From the NCBI GenBank assembly GCA_033065855.1, contig JAVXUO010002588.1, forward strand, positions 21,879-85,878: a stretch of DNA of 64,000 nucleotides, given 5' to 3'. Numbering within the stretch: the first letter of the stretch is position 1; the number at the start of each line of letters is the position of its first letter. This DNA is from Escallonia rubra. Lineage: Eukaryota; Streptophyta; Magnoliopsida; Escalloniales; Escalloniaceae. The notes beneath the pieces were generated by a model that had not been told where the DNA came from, did no database searches, and saw only the letters and a list, made by a program, of their open reading frames with translations. Shown in pieces: positions 11,001 through 20,612 of the stretch. Made by a program: the position numbers and the translations under genes.

Positions 11001-12870
11001 TCGACTAAGTGCTGAAGTGAGATCCTAACAGTTCAGAAAGTATCTAATAATAGGAAATTGAGGCGCAAGAATGTGAATGCAATTGTTGTTCATGATCTCA
11101 ACAAAGTAGATATGTAATGGATGCCCAAGGCACATGATGCAACCACCAAGCATAATTTCTTTTCCTTAATAAATCGCACTTTATCTTTTGCGGACACAGA
11201 GGCGGATACTTGTGCAATAATTTTGCTTTTCTTGCATGGAAACTCTGAAGGTTCTTTTGAGAACTAAGAAGTACTGAACTTAACTCCATGGCCCAAAGAA
11301 AAAGGAATGAACTCGCTCAAACTGAAGCTAAACTGGGCATAACTTGTTGATTACTGAATTTGGATGGGCGGGCTTCAGACATGTATGGCCCTTTGGAAGT
11401 AGTTTGGTTTGAGGTTGGGCTATCCTCAATGCCACAAATAGTTTAGGTACTCGACCATGTTAGATAATGATACTTTTTAATTGTTATGTTTTCCATTAAT
11501 GTAGCCAATTATTGCCAAACTCGCAAATTAGGTCTTCATTGTGTGTGTGTGTGTGTGCATGTGCGCATGCGCGCGCGTGTTGAGTTGGTTATGTAATTGC
11601 GGTGGAATGTCAAACACGGTGAAGATATACTAAGCAATGTTTATGAAGGCAGAGAAGCAAGAGTTTCAGGCTAGATCTTCTCAATTAATTTTTGAACTCA
11701 GATATACTATATTAATGAACTTATGAGAATAAAAAATAAGTCACTTGGTGTATTAAAGAGGCTATGCTAGACGTAGCGCCTTGAGACTTATGTGTTTAGC
11801 AAACTTATTTTTGATGATTTAATCTAACAATATCCTAGGAATTATGTAAATTGTGAAATAGTTGTTAGATTTCAACTGTTATTGGGGGAACTTGAAGGAT
11901 ATTGGCGTGCTAAAATCTGCGAGGATTCCGTATGCTGTTCTAGGAGGATGACTACAGTAGTCAGCATTTTTGGTTAGTCTATTACCACTGAAGCATACTC
12001 ATTGAATTGTTACTTTTCTGAAATTGTTTGGCAATGCCAAATTTAAACTTCCTTTTGCCTTCACCGCCACATGGTAGTGTTCCATCCCCCCCTCCCGTGA
12101 AGACAATATGCCTCCAATTGGTTACGTGACGTACATACCCTCTTTAATACCTTGCATAAATCATCTGCATATATCATGCTCACATGGGTTTCTCGCCTTC
12201 AGTGTGAATATGTACTTAATAAGGATAAAAATTTGACCAGATCAAACTATATTACTTCTTAAAGCAGTACATGTTTTTTCATATGACGCTGGTAAGGGCA
12301 GATTGCTCTGTCTTTAATATTAGTGGATGCCTATTGTTCTTCTGTTGCTTTATTAGATTAACCTTTATTGGATAAAGGAAGTCGTACTTCACTGAGATGG
12401 TAGGAATTATCTTTAAAGCCCTCATTTGGCATCTAAGATTTAGGAACGGAACGATTTGTGATCATGGAAACCCAATTCTAAAGTGTTAGCAGTGGGTTCC
12501 AGGTGAAGAGAGAGAAAATGAGCGGGAGTATGGACTTTCCTCAACCTCTTTATCATCTTCCATCAGGTTATGTGTTTACTCTGCCCTCTGTCTTTCGGAG
12601 TCTTTAGTTACTTGGTTATCGTTCCACTTTCTTCTCTGTAAAAAATTAACAAACTTACACTTAACTATTTATTGTTCTAATTTTGCAGTATTTATTTGTA
12701 AAGCTTGTCATTGTGCAACCCATGCTGAGTGACTTTCGAAGGGTTGGATAGATCCCACGGAATGTGGTGCATTACTAATGGTTCTTAATTGGAAAGGTCT
12801 TATAGATGTATGACAGTTGGCACAAAACTATTGATCATCGATTGCTTGGGTCCAAATCAACAGACAATCC
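8060..12870. other. non-coding interior of the Helitron candidate
   Basis: No convincing gene is seen on either strand. Frames are short and stop-rich. The only notable simple sequence is a TG/CG purine-pyrimidine run at about 11539-11580. A short ATG-led stretch near 12518, followed by a donor-like CAGGTTATG, could be an exon remnant. Confidence 0.5.
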
Positions 12871-12877
12871 ATCTTAA

Positions 12878-12994
12878 GACTCAGTTACTGCTGTCGAAAG
12901 ATATAGGTTTCCTACAATATCAAATGCTGAAAAGGTGTTCAGGACCCTAGGGTTAAACGAAGAGACATATTCACGAAAAAGTAGCAAAAGTTAG
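12878..12994 (+). pseudogene. exon-like fragment, possible captured C-terminal exon
   Basis: Thirty-eight codons end at TAG 12992-12994. They have balanced, protein-like composition (ERYRFPTISNAEKVFRTLG). The frame is closed immediately upstream by TAA but is preceded by AG at a possible acceptor, as for a terminal exon. I do not recognise the protein family. Confidence 0.3.
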
Positions 12995-13319
12995 CCCCAT
13001 CAATAGATATGTAGAAGTTTATACCTGCAATGTGAAACAGTGTAACAACTTGTCAATGTTTTTCTAATGCGCGACTCACACCAACTGTATGCACTTGTTT
13101 TTTCTTACCAGTATTTGCTTCCTTGCTCGTTTACCACAACTTTGTTTTGATGGTTTCTGCTGAAGTAAACATGTAGAGTAAGGGCACTTGAATGAAGTTG
13201 TGCTTGATGTTAAGATTGGCATATCTAGGGTAAGAATTTTTCTCACTAAACTGTTTTGATTTTTGTTTTGTTTGTTTTCCATTGAGTTTCTGTAAGAAGA
13301 TTTAAGTAAAGCAAAACAG

Positions 13320-13454
13320 GTGGTAAGAAACTCAGATGCCTTTGGGAAGTGGTTTACCCCTAAAAGCTCCGTAAAGGAAAGCCTTGTTGCAAAATGGAAG
13401 GATCACAACAGAGTTGGACAACAAAGAGCGATATATGAACTGGTCTTTGCATAA
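13320..13454 (+). pseudogene. exon-like fragment, possible captured terminal exon
   Basis: The sequence is open from an acceptor-like AAAACAG to TAA at 13452-13454, 44 codons. It reads like a folded-protein C-terminus (FGKWFTPKSSVKESL, QQRAIYELVF). It has no ATG and no upstream frame, so it is best read as a terminal exon carried by the Helitron. The family is unknown to me. Confidence 0.35.
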
Positions 13455-14199
13455 ATTTACTTTGTACAGCTATCATATATTTTTTGCAAGAGATGGAAAC
13501 GAGTTGATGACTTCTTCACTTGTATTTGTGTAATTGGCAAATTCGGGCTGAAATACTTATTTTTCGTGGAAACGATCATTGGTATTGATTTGTCACAATA
13601 GATTATTTAGATTTTTTCGTTTCTTTAATGTGAATAAAGTGTTCCCGTTGACTAGGCAGGCCAGTGATCTTTTTCCTCACCTAAGCTCTGGAATTAGGAG
13701 CCTGTTTAATGAGAGAGCCCATGCATAGAAACACTTGGGAGTTATATGTTCTTGAACGCTCATGAAGGCAAGCTCAACCAAATTCATGTGAACTGATGTT
13801 AGATGTCTGTTGGGTACATCTTGGGCTGAGAGCATTAGGCACACTGCTTTGCGTCATTTACCAACTTATATTGGTGATATTTTAGTTTAACGTGTAGGCG
13901 CCAAATTTAATAAATCACGTGAACACTAGGAGAACTGTAGCACTTTTCTCTTCCCCATAAGTTGGGTTGTTATAGTTTTTAACTCCACATTGATTGATGA
14001 TAAACCATTCTTGCAAGATATATCTGTTCTTAAGAGTATTGAAGTTTGGGGTCTTAAAGAATTGTCCTTTCTCTCCTCAGTGATATAGATGATAGCTTAT
14101 CCTCATACGTATATAATTACTTCGGCGCTCCCTTGATGTCACTCTATTCTCATATCCTTGCTATAGAAATTAATGCAACAAGGTAAAGTTCTGTCTGAC

Positions 14200-14690
14200 C
14201 ACACTTTTTTTTTCAGTTTCCAAAAAAAAAAAAACTAAAAAGTAGTTTAATTTTTTTTTTTTTACAAAAACAAGTGGGTGTTTGATAACCTAGTTTTTAT
14301 TTTAAGTTTTTTTTTTTGTGGTGGTTTACGGCGGCGGTGGTGAGGCGTGGCAGTGGCCGACGGTGGTGGTGGCTGCCGGCAGCTGGCGGTGGCTGGTGGT
14401 TGCTGGAGGTCGGCGATGGTCGCCGACTGTGGTCGCCAGAGGTGGTCGCTGGTGGTGGTCTCCGAAGGTGGCTGCCTGCGCAGGGAGGGTGGAGGAGGTC
14501 TCAAAAAAAAAAAACCAAAACAGAAAATCAAAACTCATTTTTGGATTTTCCAAAAACAGTTTTTGTTTAAAAACTGATTTTTTAAACGGAAGAAAAAAAA
14601 AAAAGAAAATGCCAAACGCATTTATTTTTTCCGTTTCCAAAACTGGAAAAAAAAACTGTCAAATTGGGCCTAAGAATATGCTCTCTAGCT
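14200..14690. repeat. possible degenerate TIR element or low-complexity block
   Basis: Runs of A and T bound a GGT/GGC-rich core (14310-14500). The left part holds GTGTTTGATAACC and the right part CCAAACGCATTT, a weak inverted pair like the ends of small hAT-type elements. The open frames in the core are trinucleotide artefacts. Confidence 0.3.
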
Positions 14691-15025
14691 CTCATTTTCG
14701 CTTCGACGCTTGCTTTTCCCACAATATCCCAGTCAAATCTTGAAAAATCTATCTTTTAAAAAGTCTTAGGATGTAAATTGATGGTCAATTTCTCCTAGAG
14801 ATGAACAATTCAGAAAATAATTGAAAAGAAACTTGGCCATATATTACATTTTGTGAGGCTGAATCTCTTCCTTCGTTTTCACAAATGTATGTTACTTGCT
14901 AAATCTTTTTGAATTGTTACACCGTATATCATTTGTGGTGTAAACTGTCAATAGTAATAAAAGAGAACATGTCGTGTGATCATTGTTTATCAAAATTATT
15001 CACGTGCAACGCACGTACACCATAA

Positions 15026-15027
<2 letters not shown>

Positions 15028-15080
<53 letters not shown>
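15028..15080. repeat. AT-dinucleotide tract left of the pararetrovirus relic
   Basis: An uninterrupted AT run directly follows the Helitron CTAA end and borders the viral segment. Confidence 0.95.
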
Positions 15081-15083
<3 letters not shown>

Positions 15084-15419
15084 TCGTGATCTTACTCTCT
15101 CTATATAATATAGCTGTAAATTATCGTCCGCTATACTATATAGTAGCAACTCTGGTAGCGCTAGCCCTCCCTATATATATATATCTTTATCTTTTTTGAA
15201 TCTTTTCAGTATTCCGCAGTGTTTTTATCTATATTATACTTCGTCCTTAATGGATCACGGTCCAACCGGGGACTCTATCCCTTTTGAATGATTAATCTAC
15301 GGATACCAGACGTTGTTATGCCTTTGGCAGATCCGCAAGGATTGACGATTGGTTTAACGAAGTAGACCAAATCAGAAAATCTAGGGATTTGTTCTTTCCG
15401 GCCAAACCTCCCCCCATTT

Positions 15420-15432
15420 TGGTATCAGAGCC
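15420..15432 (+). other. tRNA-Met primer-binding site of the pararetrovirus relic
   Basis: TGGTATCAGAGCC, the complement of the initiator tRNA-Met 3' end, lies 45 bases before the first viral ORF, where caulimovirids start minus-strand synthesis. Confidence 0.75.
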
Positions 15433-15476
15433 ATACTTTCCTTGGCTTTGAAGAAAAGTTCACTAAGTAAAGGAGA

Positions 15477-15917
15477 ATGTTAAGTAACAAAAGAGCAAGT
15501 AACCCCTTCTTATCAATTATCATGAATGAATTACCTGTTAATCGACCTGCAAACCCTACTTTTTATTCTGCTATTACTCAAGGCAATGAAGAATATGCTG
15601 TAGATATTTCGCAATTTAATGCTTTCTTTTCTGCAATAGATGAGATAAATACATTAAATAATAGTCTTAGATACTTTCTAGACACAGGCAGACACCCTAT
15701 AATCTTAGATCCGCTTACTTCCTTTTTAAATTATACTTCTCAGATAGACCAGTTGACAAATAGAATGAATGACTATTTAGTTAGAATGATAAATCATTAT
15801 ATAGCAATGAAAGACATTTCCAACAATAGTAGATATTTTACTAGGCATGCAGAACGAACTTTAAGAAGAAGACAGTCGAATCAGACTCAGACTAATAGAA
15901 ATAATAATGAGCAATAA
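15477..15917 (+). CDS. pararetrovirus small ORF, function unknown
   Basis: This intact 146-codon frame lies downstream of the primer-binding site. It is asparagine-rich with a basic C-terminus (RHAERTLRRRQ). The position fits the first small ORF of a caulimovirid genome, but I see no domain to name it. Its end overlaps the next ATG by 11 bases (ATGAGCAATAA), a compact arrangement usual in these viruses. No evidence of expression is visible. Confidence 0.5.
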   Translation: MLSNKRASNPFLSIIMNELPVNRPANPTFYSAITQGNEEYAVDISQFNAFFSAIDEINTLNNSLRYFLDTGRHPIILDPLTSFLNYTSQIDQLTNRMNDYLVRMINHYIAMKDISNNSRYFTRHAERTLRRRQSNQTQTNRNNNEQ

Positions 15918-16734
15918 AGCAATAGACAGACTCCCTTTTATAGGAGAAGATCCCATTAAACGATGGGATTTAAATCAGATATATTGTAAGCTTGACATTA
16001 TAAATCCTGACTATATTGTTAAGACTGCCAATATAGAGGCAAGTAGTTTAGATACAGATGACTTCAAAATGCACATTAAAGACCTAACTAAATTAAAAGT
16101 AATTAGACCAAGCAATAGCCCTCATAGATCTGCAGCTTTCATAGTTAGAAATCACGCAGAAATACTAAGAGGCAAAAGTAGAATGGTAATAAACTACAAA
16201 AGACTTAATGATAATATAAAAGACGATAGTTATAATATACCAAACAAGACCTTCCTTTTAAGTAAAATACAAAGCAAGAAAATATTTAGCAAATTTGATT
16301 GTAAATCAGGTTTTTATCAAATTAAGATGTGGCCTGAAGACATTAAGTGGACAGCCTTTACCACTCCAGAAGGCTTATATGAATGGTTAGTCATGCCTTT
16401 CGGCCTTAAGACTGCACCAAGTATCTTCCAACGCAAAATGGATGATATTTTTAGACCTTATAATGACTTTATATTAGTATACATTGATGACATCTTAGTT
16501 TGTAGTAAAAATGAACATGAGCATTTGTCTCATTTAGATTTAGTCTTTAAACTCTTTAACAAACACGGATTAATCCTTAGCAAAAAGAAAGTAGAATTAT
16601 TCAAAACAAATATAAAATTCTTAGGAATGGAAATAGGAAATGGCAAGATAAAGCTACAAGAACACATAGCTAAAAAGATTTTAGACTTTCCTGACAAGTT
16701 AAAGGAAGAAACCCTAATACAGGAGATACCTTAA
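15907..16734 (+). pseudogene. pararetrovirus reverse transcriptase fragment, truncated
   Basis: The 275 codons cover the end of the protease-RT linker and most of reverse transcriptase. Visible motifs are FKMHIKDL, GKSRMVINYKRLND, FDCKSGFYQIKM, MPFGLKTAPSIFQRKMD and the catalytic YIDDILVCS, then the thumb (KFLGMEIGNGKIKLQ). These are caulimovirid patterns and differ from Ty3/gypsy and copia elements nearby. The frame leaves the family pattern after FPDKLKEE and runs into the AT tract, so RNase H is lost. The N-terminal polyprotein domains are also absent. Confidence 0.85.
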
Positions 16735-16752
16735 TACAAACCGAAGCAGCTA

Positions 16753-16757
<5 letters not shown>

Positions 16758-16796
<39 letters not shown>
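16758..16796. repeat. AT-dinucleotide tract between the viral relic and the foldback element
   Basis: This uninterrupted run separates the truncated viral frame from the first base of the foldback element. Confidence 0.95.
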
Positions 16797-16799
<3 letters not shown>

Positions 16800-17809
16800 A
16801 TCTGATCCGTTGAGAGCGTGGGCAAAATAGGAGAAGTTGCAAGCGCGATCTGACCGTCCATCCCGAAAGATGGACGGGCCAGATCGCGCCTTTTTCGAAA
16901 GCTGTTAGTCGTCCGCCATACAGTATGGCGGACGGGTTTTGTTACCAAATTGCCCCTCCGCGCCTGTCTGCTAAGCTGTATGGCAGAGGACATTAAAGTC
17001 CTGATGGGAGACAGCCAAAAAGACTTCCGCGATACTGTGTACCGGACGTCTCTAGGCTGACACCTGTCCTTAGGCTGACACCTTTTTGCCCCAACACTAA
17101 GTTTTTTTTTTCGGCCCTATGTACGTCCGCTATACTATATGGCGGACAGTCAAGCAGAAGGATTCGACTTCCTTCTGCTTGACTGTCCGCTATATAGTTT
17201 AGCGGACGTACATAGGGCCAAAAAAAAATTAAGTGTTGGGGAGTCTTCCTTCTGCTTGGCTGTCCGCCATATAGTATAGCGGACGTACATAGGGCCGAAA
17301 TTCGGCTTCCTTCTGCTTGACTATCCGCCATATAGTATAGCGGACGTACATAGGGCCGAAATTCGGCTTCCTTCTGCTTGACTGTCCGCTATATAGTTTA
17401 GCGGACGTACATAGGGCCGAAAAAAAAACTAAGTGTTGGGGAGGCTTCCTTCTACTTGACTGTCCGCCATATAGTATAGCGGACGTACATAGGGCCAAAA
17501 AAAAAAACTTTAAGTGTTGGGGCAAAAAGGTGTCAGCCTAAGGACAAGTGTCAGCCTAGGGACGTCCGGTACACAGTATCGCGGACGTCTTTTTGGCTGT
17601 CTCCCATCAGGACTTTAATGTCATCCACCATACAGTTTAGCGGACAGGCGCGGAGGGGCAATTTGGTAAAAAAACCCGTCCGCCATACTATATGGCGGAC
17701 GACTGACAGCTTTCGAAAAAGACGCGATCTGGCCCGTCCATCTTTCGGGATGGACGGTTAGATCGCGCTTGCAACTTCTCCTATTTTGCCCACGCTCTCA
17801 ACGGATCAG

Positions 17810-17814
<5 letters not shown>
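16797..17814. mobile_element. 1-kb foldback element with repeated 23-bp palindromes
   Basis: The left arm (about 16797-17160) and the right arm (about 17445-17814) are inverted copies. The outer 130 bases differ at only a few positions. Palindromes of the form GTCCGCNATANNATANNGCGGAC lie at 16911, 17125, 17185, 17262, 17323, 17384, 17462, 17564 and 17678. The element sits between AT tracts and has no coding. The structure fits a foldback or long-TIR MITE inserted at TA. Transcribed RNA would form one long hairpin. Confidence 0.8.
17161..17520 (+). repeat. tandem 61-78-bp units in the foldback centre
   Basis: Five head-to-tail units begin CTTCCTTCTRCTTG at about 17169, 17245, 17306, 17367 and 17445. 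Each contains one palindrome and GCGGACGTACATAGGGCC. Two length classes occur, with or without a poly-A stretch plus AAGTGTTGGGG. A sixth, inverted unit lies at about 17091-17168. Confidence 0.85.

Positions 17815-17847
<33 letters not shown>
17815..17847. repeat. AT-dinucleotide tract right of the foldback element
   Basis: This AT run joins the foldback right end (CAGCTCTC) to the next TIR element (GGAAAAAGAG). Confidence 0.95.
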
Positions 17848-17849
<2 letters not shown>

Positions 17850-18760
17850 AAAAAGAGAATATGTTCCTAGCCTTAGGCAAGTTTCCTAAGGCTAGTGTCT
17901 AAAACTACGTAGTTTTGAACATTTTTTACAATTTTTCTTTTCTTGTTTTTCCTCTCCCCATCAACACACACTCTCTCTCCCTCTTATTCATCATATTTGC
18001 CTTGCGTCATCGCCGGTCACCCTCCACACTGGCTTCCCACCGCCCCACCATCTCAAAATACGCCACAATACAGAGACTCAACACTGCCATTCTCCATCTT
18101 CAACCCATCCCTTCCCCCCTTCCCCAAATCCCCAACGTCAATCTCATGAGAGATGATCAAATTTCAAAGCAAAGAAAGAGATGGGAGATCCTTGGTTCTT
18201 CAATTAACTTAAACAATAATTTATGAGTAATTTAATTATATAATTTTTGAATCTGACGTGGTTAGTTCATATTTAACGTTGCTGGTTGATGATTGTTAGA
18301 GATAAGTGGTTGCCAGAATGAGGGGTTTAGAAGGTCGTGGTAAAGTTTGGAGGGTAACGTTGGTGGTGAAGTGAGGTGGGTCCTGGGTGGTTCGTGGTGG
18401 TGAGGGTGGGTGAAAACGGTTCAAAGTGGTGGGGTGGTTTTGCGCGACAGTATAGTCTGGTAGGTGGTTGTCGGTGGTTATGAAATTGTTCCTGCCGATC
18501 TGTTGTGCACCAGGGGAGAAATTTTCGGCAGTGGTGGGTCTCTGTAGCGACGGTTGTCTGGGATGGCAGGGATGGTGGATCACCGGCGACGCGATGGGGT
18601 GATTGTGTGGTGTGGCTGTGTTTGCAGATCTGATAATGAGAGTGTTACGGGGAGCGAAAAATGTAGGAAAAAGAAAACCAATCAACATTAACCAAAACTA
18701 CGTAGTTTCAGGCACTACCCATAGGCAAGTTGCCTAAGGCTAACAACACATTCGCTTCCC
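17848..18760. mobile_element. non-autonomous TIR transposon, about 0.9 kb
   Basis: The ends are inverted copies of about 60-70 bases. The left has CCTAGCCTTAGGCAAG, then AACTACGTAGTTTTG. The right has the reverse complement order, CAAAACTACGTAGTTT then GCCTAAGGCTAACAACA. The outermost bases (GGAAAAAGAGAAT and ATTCGCTTCCC) still match imperfectly. The interior (17945-18690) has long frames on both strands but no transposase motif. The superfamily is uncertain; I see no clear TSD because the flanks are AT repeat and a C run. Confidence 0.65.
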
Positions 18761-19493
18761 CCCCCCCCCCCTCCCCACACACACACACTTAAGGAGAAGA
18801 GTTGTAACTAATATTCGTAATTGAACAATCAATTATAAAAAAATATGCTCAATTTCATCCTAATCCCTCTCCCTTGTTCCCTCTCCAATTAGTCTTTCCA
18901 AAACAAAGAGTTTACAAAATCAGATCATTAGCTCTTTAATTTAATGACGCCAATAAAATTTAAACTTCATAATAACTCCCTTTTAATTTTTATTAATTGC
19001 CTACTGTACCCCGCTTCAAAAATGTCGCTAAAGATTTTTAAAAATATCATTCACGCTAATCGTCACTGTAGACCTCAATCAATATTACTTATAACTGATA
19101 TCGTTAATTTATAACCTATGGTTTCTAAAATAAATTTATTGCTAAAGGTTGCCGATTAAATTTCGCTCATGCAAATAGATGCCAAATGTTACATATGGCG
19201 ACCGTTACTAAAAAGTAAATTAACTGGTTAGACAATATCAAGGTTAGGGGTATTACAAATGCCTACGTAGGCGCCTTAAATTGCGCAAAATTTGGGAGGT
19301 ACGTAGTTTACTCGCAAAATGCATACTCTTGCTATGATGATCTCCCTTTCCATATCTGGTGCAAATTACATTCTACTCACTACCTAAAAAGGGGTAACAA
19401 TATTCCTTGGAAAATGTTCTTTGTGTTTCAACTATCTACTATGTAGAACCATCGTAACCAACTTGCTATCCTCCAAACTCAGTTCCCTAGCTG
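18761..19493. other. intergenic DNA, no feature recognised
   Basis: The stretch opens with a poly-C run (to about 18772) and continues as AT-rich unique-looking sequence. No frame, terminal repeat or splice-supported exon stands out. Confidence 0.5.
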
Positions 19494-19797
19494 TGCGGAG
19501 ATTGTCAAAGAGGCTAGTGCTCAAGCAAAGGATTACTTATTCTTCGTTAACCGCATCGACCGATACAAGTCTAGTCAAACGGTTATGAAAACCAGGTGGA
19601 ACCCGCTGAAACCTAGGTTAAACTCAACACGAATGGTAGCGCAAACCCTAACTCTATGCTAGCTAGAGGGACAACTTTAATTAGGGATATTAATGGCTGT
19701 TGGCTAGTCGGGTGCTTTCGTTGCCTCCAGGCGATTGATAGTTATACTACAAAATGGTTGGCTCTTTGCGATAGAATTGGTCTAGCTTGAGAACTAA
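19494..19797 (+). pseudogene. RNase H fragment of a LINE-type element, frameshifted
   Basis: Across shifting frames the sequence follows the plant non-LTR RNase H pattern: a WNPLKPR stretch, a degenerate DGSA/NPNS region, then IRD-like and GCFRCLQAID segments with a WLALCD pattern. Several frameshifts and stops break it. It stops abruptly at the TRIM LTR (19801). Confidence 0.45.
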
Positions 19798-19800
19798 AAT

Positions 19801-19939
19801 TGTAACGACCCGGTCCATGGCCCCACCACAGGGCATTGCCTCCCTCAAAAGGGCTAGCCAAGTAGGTACTTATGAGTTCATAGGCAGGGTCTTATAAGGC
19901 AAATCGCAAACTCTCCTACAACCGATGTGGGATATTATA
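19801..19939 (-). repeat. TRIM LTR copy 1
   Basis: It starts TGTAACGACC and ends GATATTATA on the plus strand; the other full copy ends in TACA. The purine tract complement ATCTCCCCACC follows at once. Confidence 0.8.
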
Positions 19940-20160
19940 ATCTCCCCACCTTATTCCTTAGCGTCCTCGCTAAGGCTCGATCACACATAGCCCAGAATCT
20001 TCATCTCTAGCCAATGTGGGATATACCCGGCTCATCCTTCGTTGCCCCAACCATCCTCTTGATGTGGGATATACCGGGGCTTGCCTTTGTTTCCCCCAAC
20101 CATTGGAAACTCGACTGGACAGCCCAACCCGAGCTTTCGAGAGTCGGCTCTGATACCATC

Positions 20161-20299
20161 AGTAACGACCCGGTCCATGGCCCTATCACAGGGCATTGCC
20201 TCCCTCAAAATGGCTAGCCAAGTAGGTACTTATGAGCTCCTTGGCAAGGTCTTATAAAGGTCATCTCACACTATAACACATCCGATGTGGGATATTACA
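20161..20299 (-). repeat. TRIM LTR copy 2, shared by both units
   Basis: This copy starts AGTAACGACC (first base changed) and ends GATATTACA. On its left lies the complement of the primer-binding site (20146-20158), on its right the complement of the purine tract. Confidence 0.8.
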
Positions 20300-20519
20300 A
20301 TCTCCCCTCCTTATATCTTAGCGTCCTCGCTAAGGCTAAATCACACATAGTCCAGAATCTTCCTCTCTAGCCAATGTGGGATATACCGGACTCACCCTTC
20401 GTTGCCCCAACCATCCTCTTGATGTGGGATATACCTGGGCTTGCCTTCGTTTCCCCAACCATCGGCAACTCGACTGGATAGCCCAGCCCGAGCTTTCGAG
20501 AGTCGGCTCTGATACCATC

Positions 20520-20609
20520 TGTAACGACCCGGCCCATGGCCCCACCACAAGGCATTGCCTCCCTCAAAAGGGCTAGCCAAGTAGGTACTTATGAGTTCAT
20601 AGGCAGGGA
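20520..20609 (-). repeat. TRIM LTR copy 3, truncated
   Basis: The copy matches the first 90 bases of the LTR, then breaks off after AGGCAGGG next to the Gypsy-type LTR. A primer-binding site complement is at 20505-20517. Confidence 0.8.
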
Positions 20610-20612
20610 ATC

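Larger units (their letters stand above)
7116..15029 (+). mobile_element. large non-autonomous Helitron candidate
   Basis: The left end is TCTATC...TATTAAAAGTG preceded by A, a common plant Helitron 5' form. The right end has a perfect 6-bp hairpin, ACGTGC-AAC-GCACGT (15002-15016). It is followed 9 bases later by CTAA (15026-15029) and then T, matching the Helitron rule of a hairpin about 10 bases before CTRR and insertion between A and T. The 7.9-kb interior encodes no Rep/helicase. It holds non-coding DNA and exon-like fragments, as expected for a gene-capturing copy. The two ends could also belong to different elements. Confidence 0.55.
15086..16757 (+). mobile_element. endogenous pararetrovirus relic (Caulimoviridae), rearranged
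   Basis: The segment has a promoter-like leader, a tRNA-Met primer-binding site (15420-15432), a small ORF and a caulimovirid-type reverse transcriptase. There is no LTR, protease or integrase. Movement protein, coat protein and protease regions are missing between the two ORFs, and RNase H is cut at the right border. It lies between AT tracts (15028-15080 and 16758-16796), a setting reported for other plant pararetroviral integrations. It is an old, non-functional genomic copy. Confidence 0.75.
19801..20609 (-). mobile_element. tandem TRIM array, LTR-internal-LTR-internal-partial LTR
   Basis: Three copies of a 139-bp LTR start TGTAACGACCCGG on the plus strand: 19801-19939, 20161-20299 and 20520-20609 (cut short). 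Between them are two internal units of about 220 bases. Read on the minus strand each unit has a primer-binding site TGGTATCAGAGCC next to one LTR and a purine tract (AAGGTGGGGAGAT or a variant) next to the other. The structure is that of terminal-repeat retrotransposons in miniature sharing LTRs in tandem. There is no coding. Confidence 0.85.

Noticed and set aside
14262-14743. Long overlapping frames on both strands in a GGT/GCC-rich block
   Set aside because: They are trinucleotide-repeat artefacts: all frames give Gly/Val/Trp or Pro/His/Thr strings with no domain.
16670-17525. Minus-strand frames with repeated GGQSSRRKPPQHL peptides
   Set aside because: They are translations of the palindromic tandem units of the foldback element, with no start context or homology.
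17915-18688. Frames of 103 and 130 codons in the TIR element
   Set aside because: They lie on opposite strands of pyrimidine-rich or GGT-rich DNA, have biased composition and no transposase motif.
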